From Oxalobacteraceae bacterium UBA7693 (GTDB lineage: Bacteria > Pseudomonadota > Gammaproteobacteria > Burkholderiales > Burkholderiaceae_D), in NCBI GenBank assembly GCA_002482715.1, contig DLGN01000270.1, positions 1 to 6,346 of the forward strand: a stretch of 6,346 nt of DNA, written 5' to 3'. Positions 1 to 5,342 of this stretch are shown one piece after another. The position numbers and the translations under genes are program-made. Every line of letters starts with the position of its first letter. Positions within the stretch are counted from its first letter, which is position 1. The notes beneath the pieces were generated by a model. It was not told where the DNA came from. It was given only the letters and a program-made list of their open reading frames with translations, and made no database searches.

Positions 1-382
1 CCCCGCCGGCACCCGATGCGGCTAACACCATCAAGCCGCCAGCAACTGCGATATTTTTAAAGAATAAGAGTTCAGTCACATACGCCTGATCGGCAGGCAC
101 CGCCCAATACGCATGAAAAATAAACGAGGCAACCAGCGTGAACAAAGCCAAAGCCAACGCCGCCAGACGTGTACCTAAGCCAAGAATCAATGCGACTCCG
201 CCAAGAACTTCGACCAATATTGCTGCGACGGCTGCTAAAGTCGCGGCGGGTAATCCAACGGAGGCAATGTAGCCGACCGTACCAGCAAAGCCAGTCATCT
301 TTGCGAGACCTGCTGGCAAAAAGAGTGCAGCGAGTAAGAGGCGGCCAGCGAAGGCGAGTGGATTTTGTAATTGCGTAAACAT
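1..382 (-). CDS. DoxX family inner-membrane protein (3' end missing, runs off the left edge)
   Basis: Reading leftward from the ATG at 380-382 gives 127 codons open to the window edge, beginning MFTQLQNPLAFAGRLLLAAL. The protein is almost entirely hydrophobic, with four likely membrane helices at about residues 9-28, 44-69, 72-92 and 109-125. The family pattern is visible: R14 in helix 1, a G-x-x-K turn (G25, K28), an E-x-x-GG-x-x-L-x-x-G block (E58 to G68) followed by R72, and an H-x-x-W pair (H90, W93). DoxX proteins are usually about 130-150 residues, so only a short tail is missing. A GGAAT ribosome-binding site lies just upstream (about 387-391). Members are linked to thiosulfate:quinone chemistry in archaea and to thiol or oxidative stress in bacteria, but for most of them, including this one, the substrate is unknown. 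It follows the pirin gene on the same strand after 90 bp, a common pairing in proteobacteria, so co-transcription is likely. Confidence 0.9.
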   Translation of the reverse strand, partial: MFTQLQNPLAFAGRLLLAALFLPAGLAKMTGFAGTVGYIASVGLPAATLAAVAAILVEVLGGVALILGLGTRLAALALALFTLVASFIFHAYWAVPADQAYVTELLFFKNIAVAGGLMVLAASGAGG

Positions 383-472
383 AGTAATTCCTTTTTTCTA
401 AAATAATTTAAAAGTTTTATGTAGATTCTTTTTCGTTTTATTGCTTGCAGATTGACCGCAACAAAGCCAGAC
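383..472 (-). other. AT-rich spacer between pirin and doxX genes
   Basis: This 90-bp gap is markedly AT-rich, with runs of A/T on both sides of 400-440. It carries the doxX ribosome-binding site at its left end. I see no stem-loop with a T-tract that would end transcription after pirin. I also see no convincing promoter: the best match on the minus strand is a weak TTGTTG/TAAAAC pair with an 18-bp spacer. Read-through from pirin into doxX is therefore the simplest view, though a separate weak doxX promoter cannot be excluded. Confidence 0.4.
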
Positions 473-1174
473 TCAAGTTGCCAAATCAAACACCAATACT
501 TCAGCATCAACTCCCTGACTCAAAAGCAAGTGCTGTTCATGCTCAATCCGAAGAGCATCACCGCCAGTTAAGCGTTGTCCATTTACAGTCAATTCACCAC
601 GAATCAAATGGACATAGGCTTTGCGCGCTGGATTCAAATCCAATTCCGCTTGTTCCGCACCGTCAAACAAACCTGCATATAAAGCCGCATCGGCATTCAT
701 GGAGACAGAATCTTCAGCGCCAGTAGGTGAGGCAACTAAACATAAAGCACCGCGTTTTTTTTCAGGAGGAATCGTTTTCTGCTCATAACTTGGCGCTATA
801 TCCAATTGATTCGGACGTATCCAAATCTGCAGAAAATGTGTTTGCTGCCCCTCGGCATGATTAAACTCACTATGCCTCACGCCAGTGCCGGCACTCATGC
901 GCTGCACATCACCCGGCGGGATGCCTTTGATATTTCCCATGCTATCTTTGTGTGCCAATTCTCCAGACAAGACATAGCTAATAATTTCCATATCACGATG
1001 CCCATGCGTACCGAAACCTGTGCCAGCGGCGATGCGATCTTCGTTAATCACTAATAAATTCCCCCAACCGACATGCTCTGGATCGTAATAATTTGCGAAT
1101 GAAAAACTGTGGAAACTTTTTAACCATCCATGATCTGCGTAGCCACGGTCTTGGGATTTTCTTAATGTCAGCAT
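473..1174 (-). CDS. Pirin family protein (bicupin, quercetin 2,3-dioxygenase-like)
   Basis: This is a 233-residue cytoplasmic protein of the usual bacterial pirin length (E. coli YhhW is about 231). The N-terminal pirin cupin covers roughly residues 1-120 and the C-terminal cupin roughly 135-232. The four metal ligands known from YhhW and human pirin are present at the expected places: H57 and H59 in THGHRDMEII, and H101 and E103 in GVRHSEFNH. Typical flanking motifs are also there (SFHSFSFANYYDP at 20-32, IPPGDVQRMSAGTGVRHSE at 85-103, QIWI at 116-119). YhhW-type pirins hold one metal ion and can open flavonols such as quercetin in vitro. The physiological substrate is generally not known, and many pirins are induced by oxidative or electrophile stress. 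The start is well supported by AAGGAGA at 1180-1186, five bases before the ATG. The downstream neighbour is the DoxX gene. The family call is secure; the enzymatic role is inferred. Confidence 0.95.
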   Translation of the reverse strand: MLTLRKSQDRGYADHGWLKSFHSFSFANYYDPEHVGWGNLLVINEDRIAAGTGFGTHGHRDMEIISYVLSGELAHKDSMGNIKGIPPGDVQRMSAGTGVRHSEFNHAEGQQTHFLQIWIRPNQLDIAPSYEQKTIPPEKKRGALCLVASPTGAEDSVSMNADAALYAGLFDGAEQAELDLNPARKAYVHLIRGELTVNGQRLTGGDALRIEHEQHLLLSQGVDAEVLVFDLAT

Positions 1175-1212
1175 AATCTTCTCCTTAATTGATTGAAGGC
1201 TGCAGTGTTACC

Positions 1213-1239
1213 TTGTTTGCTACGTTTGCTTAGTTTGCT
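1213..1239. repeat. Three tandem 9-bp repeats (NNGTTTGCT) in the pirin leader
   Basis: The heptamer GTTTGCT occurs at 1215-1221, 1224-1230 and 1233-1239, an exact 9-bp period; on the pirin strand it reads AGCAAAC three times. The array lies 39-62 bp upstream of the pirin start codon. Seven of nine positions are conserved in all three copies and the two spacer bases vary. Such a register could be an array of protein-binding sites or a recent slippage product. No known motif is recognised. Confidence 0.75.
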
Positions 1240-1245
1240 GCGATG

Positions 1246-1283
1246 CCATAAGTGAGATTATGCGACCATCAAAGCACTTATGG
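1246..1283. promoter_or_regulatory. Perfect 9-bp inverted repeat flanking a -10-like hexamer (candidate pirin operator)
   Basis: CCATAAGTG at 1246-1254 is matched exactly by its reverse complement CACTTATGG at 1275-1283, with a 20-bp spacer. On the pirin strand the spacer contains CATAAT (1257-1262), which is five of six to the sigma-70 -10 box, though no good -35 lies at the right distance. A dyad bracketing a -10 box is a common repressor layout, and the lack of a -35 would also suit an activator-dependent promoter. The regulator is not in the window. The repeat is observed; its role is inferred. Confidence 0.45.
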
Positions 1284-1285
1284 AC

Positions 1286-1326
1286 TGAATGGATTTGATG
1301 ACATCATTCAATTTTTTTGAACGATG
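1286..1326. promoter_or_regulatory. Overlapping palindromes upstream of pirin (candidate regulator-binding region)
   Basis: Several dyads overlap here. TGATG-A-CATCA is a palindrome around one central base at 1296-1306. TGAATG (1286-1291) pairs with CATTCA (1305-1310). The strongest is CATCATTCAA (1302-1311) against TTGAACGATG (1317-1326), which pairs at nine of ten positions around a five-T centre. A 25-bp dyad of this kind, about 130-150 bp before the pirin ATG and about 200 bp before the divergent GTG, is typical of dimeric regulators of the LysR, TetR or MarR type. No specific family consensus is recognised. Confidence 0.4.
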
Positions 1327-1402
1327 CCATACTTGATGGCGGACTTACTTGGTTTCAACAAACTGGTTCATGGCGCAAGGCCACATGGTGCTTGTATGCG
1401 AT

Positions 1403-1431
1403 TTGACCTGATTTGCAGCGACCGATTTACT
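1403..1431 (+). promoter_or_regulatory. Candidate sigma-70 promoter for the Stealth-family gene
   Basis: TTGACC at 1403-1408 matches the -35 consensus at five of six positions. TTTACT at 1426-1431 matches the -10 box at four of six, and the spacer is exactly 17 bp. Transcription would start near 1438 and leave a leader of about 80 nt before the GTG at 1521. It is the best plus-strand promoter I found in this 346-bp gene-free interval. The remaining sequence between 1340 and 1400 and between 1440 and 1520 shows no gene, RNA gene or clear structure. Confidence 0.45.
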
Positions 1432-1520
1432 AATCTCTCATTGCTTTTTCAGGTAAAGTGACGCCTCTTGCGATACTGTGTTAATGCACGTTTTCTACTA
1501 CCCCCACTCCTGTACCCGTC

Positions 1521-2495
1521 GTGAACCAACAAAAAGAAAAAATTGATATCGTCTACCTTTGGGTGGATGGCGCTGATCCCTTATGGCGAAATAAACGCCA
1601 ACATGCGCTAACGCAGTCTGATGACTTGGCACGCCAAAAACTCGCGCGTTACGGTGATGTCGCAGGACGCTATCGCGACAATCAAGAGCTGCGTTTCAAT
1701 TTGCGTGCCTTAGAAAAATTCTTTCCCGATCATGGACATATCTATTTGGTTACCGATGGCCAAGTTCCATCATGGTTAAACTGCACAGCGGGCATCACAC
1801 TGATTGATCACACCAGTATCATTCCAAGCGCAGCGTTGCCAGTTTTCGATTCGGGCCATATCGAATCGTATTTACACCATATCCCCAGACTATCTGAAAA
1901 ATTCATTTACTTGAACGACGACGTATTTTTCGGTGCCACTGTGCATGTGGACGATTGGTTTGGCAAACATGGGGTCGCTGTATTCAAAGAGCATGCTCAA
2001 GTACCTGATTACAACACGCTACAAAAAGACGAAACGGCTTTAGTGAATGCGTCGATCTTATCGAAACAATGGTTGCAACAGCGTTACCCATCCTATCAGC
2101 ACGTGCACCGCATCTTCGCGCATGCGCCACGCCCCATGCTTAAGCAGGTGTTAATCGAATTAGAAAATGAAGCGCCAGAATTATTTGAACAGGTCAGACA
2201 AACCGTATTTCGTGACTGGCAACGACCACCGATCGTGCCAGATCTGGTTCCGCGGTGGATGTTACATCGTGGGCTGGCACATTTAAAGGACGTTGATTAT
2301 CGCTACGTCTGTAGTGGTGATATCGATGCGGCGCAACAATTCGCGTCATTGATGACATGTTTTGGAAAACTCGCTTTTTTCTGCATCAACGATACGAGTG
2401 ACAATGCCGCTTGGGATGATCCGCAGTTGATACGAATCAGTGCAAGTTTAGAACAACTCTTGCCTGAAGCTTCACGCTTTGAATTACGCAACTAA
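1521..2495 (+). CDS. Stealth family protein (capsule/exopolysaccharide sugar-phosphate transferase type)
   Basis: This is a 324-residue soluble protein with the conserved regions of the Stealth family in order. CR1 is IDIVYLWVDGADP at 8-20. CR2 runs over about 50-137, with YRDNQELRFNLRALEKF, IYLVTDGQVPSWL and LSEKFIYLNDDVFFG. CR3 is centred on HAPRPMLK (201-208) with FRDW at 230-233. CR4 is FCINDT at 287-292. Studied members are hexose- or N-acetylhexosamine-1-phosphate transferases that build phosphodiester-linked capsule polymers, and human GlcNAc-1-phosphotransferase shares the fold. By homology it should transfer a sugar-1-phosphate from a nucleotide sugar in the cytoplasm; donor and acceptor cannot be told from sequence. 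The GTG at 1521 is the only start available: an in-frame TAA lies at 1482-1484 and no ATG follows before CR1. It has no good Shine-Dalgarno sequence, so translation may be weak. No glycosyltransferase, transporter or other capsule gene adjoins it. Confidence 0.92.
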   Translation: MNQQKEKIDIVYLWVDGADPLWRNKRQHALTQSDDLARQKLARYGDVAGRYRDNQELRFNLRALEKFFPDHGHIYLVTDGQVPSWLNCTAGITLIDHTSIIPSAALPVFDSGHIESYLHHIPRLSEKFIYLNDDVFFGATVHVDDWFGKHGVAVFKEHAQVPDYNTLQKDETALVNASILSKQWLQQRYPSYQHVHRIFAHAPRPMLKQVLIELENEAPELFEQVRQTVFRDWQRPPIVPDLVPRWMLHRGLAHLKDVDYRYVCSGDIDAAQQFASLMTCFGKLAFFCINDTSDNAAWDDPQLIRISASLEQLLPEASRFELRN

Positions 2496-2537
2496 TTGAT
2501 TTGAACTGAGTTAACTTGAATCAGTCACTCGAATCAG
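2496..2537. repeat. Short convergent junction with repeated GAATCAGT and nested inverted repeats
   Basis: This 42-bp gap separates the tail-to-tail Stealth and c-di-GMP genes. GAATCAGT is repeated directly at 2518-2525 and 2531-2538, the second copy touching the c-di-GMP gene's stop codon. ACTGA (2505-2509) can pair with TCAGT (2521-2525), extended by TT/AA across one bulged G. AGTTAACT at 2509-2516 is a perfect palindrome. The outer segment TTGATT(TG)AACTG also matches CAGTTAATCAA in inverted orientation. None of these is GC-rich or followed by a clean T-tract, so this is at best a weak bidirectional terminator. Confidence 0.3.
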
Positions 2538-4916
2538 TTAATCAAGTGCAACTTGCCGCTGTTCCGCTGCACATTCAAATTCCTCGATTGGTTGAGGGCG
2601 GCCAAAGAAATAACCTTGATACAAATCGCATCCAAACTCCGACAACAATTGCTCTTGCTCTGCGGTCTCAACCCCTTCTGCAATGACGCTTAAACCCAAA
2701 CCTTTGCCGAGTGCAATCACGGTCTTCACAATCGATGCGTCACTGGTATTTTGTGTCACATCACGAATAAATGATTGATCAATTTTCAATTGATTAAGTG
2801 GCATACGGCGCAAATAACTAAGCGAGGAAAAGCCAGTTCCAAAATCATCCAAAGAAAAACGCAAGCCAAAGTCTTTCAACAATCGCATTTTCTCAACGAC
2901 AGCCTCGACGTCCGAAGCTAACGCACTTTCGGTCAATTCCAACTTCAACTTGTGTGGACGAATACCCGTCTCAATTAAGATATCTTCTACTTGCCTCACA
3001 TAAGCAGCTTCGTTGAACTCTTGTGAACTCACATTGACGGCGATCGTTAAATGTTCGCGTTTTGGATCATTTTCCCATTGCTTCAATTGCAGACAAGCAG
3101 TCTTCATCACCCATAAACCGACGGGAATGATCATCCCTGTTTCTTCCGCTAATGGAATGAATAAAGCAGGTGAAATAAGCCCACGTTCCGGATGCAGCCA
3201 GCGGACTAAGGCCTCTGCGCCCACCAACTCACCGCGATGATTCACTTGCGCTTGATAAAAAACGCGCAATTGTGATGGAATAGCAGCAAAAAAGTCCTCT
3301 TTAAATTGCTCTCTTTCGAATAGTCTTTCGAGCAAACAGGACTCAAACTTCACCCATTGATGCTTGCCACGTCGCTTGGCTTCCGCGACAGCAAGTTCGG
3401 TAAATTTTAACGCATCGTCGGGCGTCATTTCCGCATCGCCAATCATTGTCGTTCCAAGCGAAGCTGGGCATAAATACTCGCCACTCGACAGCGTAAAAGG
3501 CGTGTTAAATTTTTTCATAATGCGCTGAACAATTTGATTCACTGCGACTTCTGCGTGTTGTAAGTTTGTGTCTGGATGCTCGGTCAACACAATAAATTCA
3601 TCGCCACCTAATCGTGAAATCACTGTATATTTATCTTCTAGATGCTGAAGGCGTTTGGCGACTGCGATCAATAATTGATCGCCGATATCATGTCCGCGGG
3701 TGCTGTTGATTACACCGAAATTATCTAAATTTATCAGAATCAGTGAATAGTATGACTGTGTGTTTTTTGTGGTATCAATCGCGGCGTGCAAACTGATCAG
3801 AAATTCAGCACGGTTACATAGGCCAGTTAAGCGATCATAATGCGCAAGCTGATCCATGGCGGCATCCAATACACTGGTCTCGTCCTGTATCATTTTTCCG
3901 TGCGGATTGCGGAATGTATTGCTGCGGCTTGCCGCATAATCTCGCGCGATATCGGCCAAGCGAATGAGCGGCTTGGCGATCCGACCTGACACCATCCATG
4001 CAACGAATGCAAATATCATCGCAATAAAAGCACTGGCTGCCAACAACATTTGGCGACTTTCCTCAACCAATGCGAGTGCGGTTCTTTTATGTTCACGGAC
4101 GATGACTGTCCACGCCAAACCATCTTTAGGGATACTCGTCGCTACTGTTTGTGTTGCAATCAAATAATTGTCATCACCGATCGCTTGCGCAAATTGCTTA
4201 ACTTGCGCTGTCTGATCGACATGAAGTTTCAATAGCCATTCACCATCACGATTGGCAATCAAAACCTCTACGGGTGTTTTCTCGCGACGCTTGGCCAAAG
4301 TACTCGAAACGACTTCGTTAACCCAATGCCAAAACAAGTGCGCGGAGAGTACCGCTTTGACTTCTTGCCGCTCTCCAAATATCGGAATAGCGACATCAAC
4401 AAAACGAACTGGTTCATCTGCTATGGTGCGTTTAAAATGGCGCTCTAACAGCTTGGCGTCATGAGGATCACTCACAAACTCTCCACGAATACCTTCTTTA
4501 AACCACGGCCGAGCTGAAACATCTGCACCCAACAGTAGCCCATCTGAACCTGAGGTAATACGACCAGTCGCATCGGCAATTCCTATCCACGCATAAATTG
4601 GTTGGCGTGTCTTAAGCCCATTAATCACATCAGTCGCAGATGATGGATGAATAATTTGACTAGCACCCAACAGGTCAGCAAGTAAGGCGAGCTCACGTTG
4701 TCGATCTTGTAGATCTTTGACTAAGGTATGAGCGATTTCATCTGCTGTTGCATTGAGCGAATTCTCTGCTGCGCTGCGCAAGCTAGATTCAAAGCGCATT
4801 TCCATAAACAAGGTCAGTACAATACCAAAAACCAGCCAAAGCAAACCCATCACAATAGAAATTCGGGCGCGCATGCTTCTGGAAGGTGAGAGCTTAGCGA
4901 GTAACTGATTCATCAT
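2538..4916 (-). CDS. dCache-HAMP-GGDEF-EAL membrane protein; probable c-di-GMP phosphodiesterase with degenerate cyclase domain
   Basis: This 792-residue inner-membrane signalling protein has TM1 at about 19-38, a periplasmic dCache-type sensor at about 40-285 (ARPWFKEG at 135-142 is typical), TM2 at 289-310, a HAMP linker at about 310-362, GGDEF at about 363-525 and EAL at about 535-785. The EAL catalytic set looks complete: E568 (EAL), N628, E660 in ELTES, D690-D691 in DDFGTG, K711, E747 and Q767. It should therefore hydrolyse c-di-GMP to pGpG. The GGDEF half keeps the signature at 437-441, N404 and D413. However, the usual first metal-binding Asp of DxDxFK is N396 and the usual Lys is G401. 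The inhibitory RxxD site is absent (residues 428-431 read DKYT). A GTP-sensing or scaffold role for GGDEF is inferred. GGAAG at about 4923-4927 suits the ATG at 4916; a second ATG follows at once. The unit lies downstream of the RpoN promoter at 5173-5188. Confidence 0.95.
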   Translation of the reverse strand: MMNQLLAKLSPSRSMRARISIVMGLLWLVFGIVLTLFMEMRFESSLRSAAENSLNATADEIAHTLVKDLQDRQRELALLADLLGASQIIHPSSATDVINGLKTRQPIYAWIGIADATGRITSGSDGLLLGADVSARPWFKEGIRGEFVSDPHDAKLLERHFKRTIADEPVRFVDVAIPIFGERQEVKAVLSAHLFWHWVNEVVSSTLAKRREKTPVEVLIANRDGEWLLKLHVDQTAQVKQFAQAIGDDNYLIATQTVATSIPKDGLAWTVIVREHKRTALALVEESRQMLLAASAFIAMIFAFVAWMVSGRIAKPLIRLADIARDYAASRSNTFRNPHGKMIQDETSVLDAAMDQLAHYDRLTGLCNRAEFLISLHAAIDTTKNTQSYYSLILINLDNFGVINSTRGHDIGDQLLIAVAKRLQHLEDKYTVISRLGGDEFIVLTEHPDTNLQHAEVAVNQIVQRIMKKFNTPFTLSSGEYLCPASLGTTMIGDAEMTPDDALKFTELAVAEAKRRGKHQWVKFESCLLERLFEREQFKEDFFAAIPSQLRVFYQAQVNHRGELVGAEALVRWLHPERGLISPALFIPLAEETGMIIPVGLWVMKTACLQLKQWENDPKREHLTIAVNVSSQEFNEAAYVRQVEDILIETGIRPHKLKLELTESALASDVEAVVEKMRLLKDFGLRFSLDDFGTGFSSLSYLRRMPLNQLKIDQSFIRDVTQNTSDASIVKTVIALGKGLGLSVIAEGVETAEQEQLLSEFGCDLYQGYFFGRPQPIEEFECAAEQRQVALD

Positions 4917-4962
4917 CGATTGCTTCCGAAATGTACTAAACGCATCGAAGACTTACTTTACT

Positions 4963-5145
4963 TCAATGCGCGATATTAGAAATTGGAAAATCTTGATTCT
5001 GACCAACATATTCATACAGGGTGTGGGATTGAATGTCGAGGATTCGATGAAAGATGTGACTAATTTGCGATAAATCTTCCAAAGATTCCGCCAGTTCTGG
5101 AAATAAAGACAATTCAATAGCACTTTCTTTGTCAAAACCTGGCAT
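4963..5145 (-). CDS. Possible small acidic protein, 60 residues, unknown function
   Basis: An ATG at 5143-5145 opens 60 codons ending in TGA, 46 bp before the c-di-GMP gene on the same strand. The product (MPGFDKESAIELSLFPELAE at its start) is acidic and looks helical in the middle, with no signal peptide, membrane segment, cysteine pair or recognised domain. In favour of a real gene: the composition is protein-like rather than random, and it begins only about 17 nt after the predicted start site of the RpoN promoter. Against: there is no Shine-Dalgarno sequence, and an in-frame TAA upstream rules out a longer version. A second frame across the same DNA (4953-5135) is also open, so openness alone means little. 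If it is not coding, this stretch is simply a leader of about 245 nt for the c-di-GMP gene. Confidence 0.35.
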   Translation of the reverse strand: MPGFDKESAIELSLFPELAESLEDLSQISHIFHRILDIQSHTLYEYVGQNQDFPISNIAH

Positions 5146-5172
5146 TAAAAGATCAAAATAAAAAAATTATGC

Positions 5173-5188
5173 TGCAAATATCGTGCCA
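5173..5188 (-). promoter_or_regulatory. Sigma-54 (RpoN) promoter, full match to the -24/-12 consensus
   Basis: On the minus strand this reads TGGCACGATATTTGCA, matching the RpoN consensus TGGCACR-N4-TTGCW at every defined position. The -24 GG (5186-5187) and -12 GC (5174-5175) have the required spacing. Transcription would start near 5162, heading toward the 60-residue ORF at 5145 and the c-di-GMP gene at 4916. RpoN promoters need an AAA+ activator bound upstream. A possible site is the inverted repeat AATAC-N9-GTATT at 5223-5241, centred about 70 bp upstream of the start, but it matches no activator consensus I know. No activator gene is in the window. Confidence 0.8.
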
Positions 5189-5248
5189 TTCCGAAGAAAA
5201 AGCGATCCGGTCAGCAATTTCTAATACGAAGGCAGTGTATTGACGCAC

Positions 5249-5285
5249 AAAAAAAATTCCCGACGAAAAAACTTTCGTCGGGAAT
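5249..5285 (-). terminator. Intrinsic (Rho-independent) terminator of katG
   Basis: ATTCCCGACGAAA (5256-5268) and TTTCGTCGGGAAT (5273-5285) form a perfect 13-bp stem with a 4-nt loop. On the minus strand the stem is followed by a run of T (complement of the A-run at 5249-5256), the classic arrangement. It lies about 57 bp past the katG stop codon and insulates the RpoN promoter downstream from katG transcription. On the plus strand the stem has no T-tract after it, so it works in one direction. Confidence 0.93.
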
Positions 5286-5342
5286 CTGGAGGCTTCATTT
5301 TGAAGTGAATGCGTTGCCTTTATTGCAGCGCATTAAGCCTCA

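Noticed and set aside
445..726. Plus-strand open frames opposite pirin (445-726, 806-1054)
   Set aside because: They are shadows of the well-supported pirin gene and have no family motifs or plausible composition.
1384..1398. Sigma-54-like sequence (TGGTGC...TGCG) upstream of the Stealth gene
   Set aside because: The spacing between GG and GC is one base short of what RpoN requires, and the TTGC box is incomplete.
1187..1520. Remnant of a divergent regulator gene (e.g. LysR) between pirin and the Stealth gene
   Set aside because: No frame in either direction gives a recognisable helix-turn-helix or other conserved fragment; the interval looks purely regulatory.
2303..2491. Short open frames opposite the Stealth, c-di-GMP and katG genes
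   Set aside because: Each lies wholly inside a gene with clear conserved domains on the other strand and shows no motif or ribosome-binding site of its own.
4953..5135. Alternative 60-codon minus-strand frame over the same DNA as the candidate small ORF
   Set aside because: Its product is rich in Asn, Arg, Lys and Ile and reads like an out-of-frame translation. It has no ribosome-binding site, and the other frame has the more protein-like composition.
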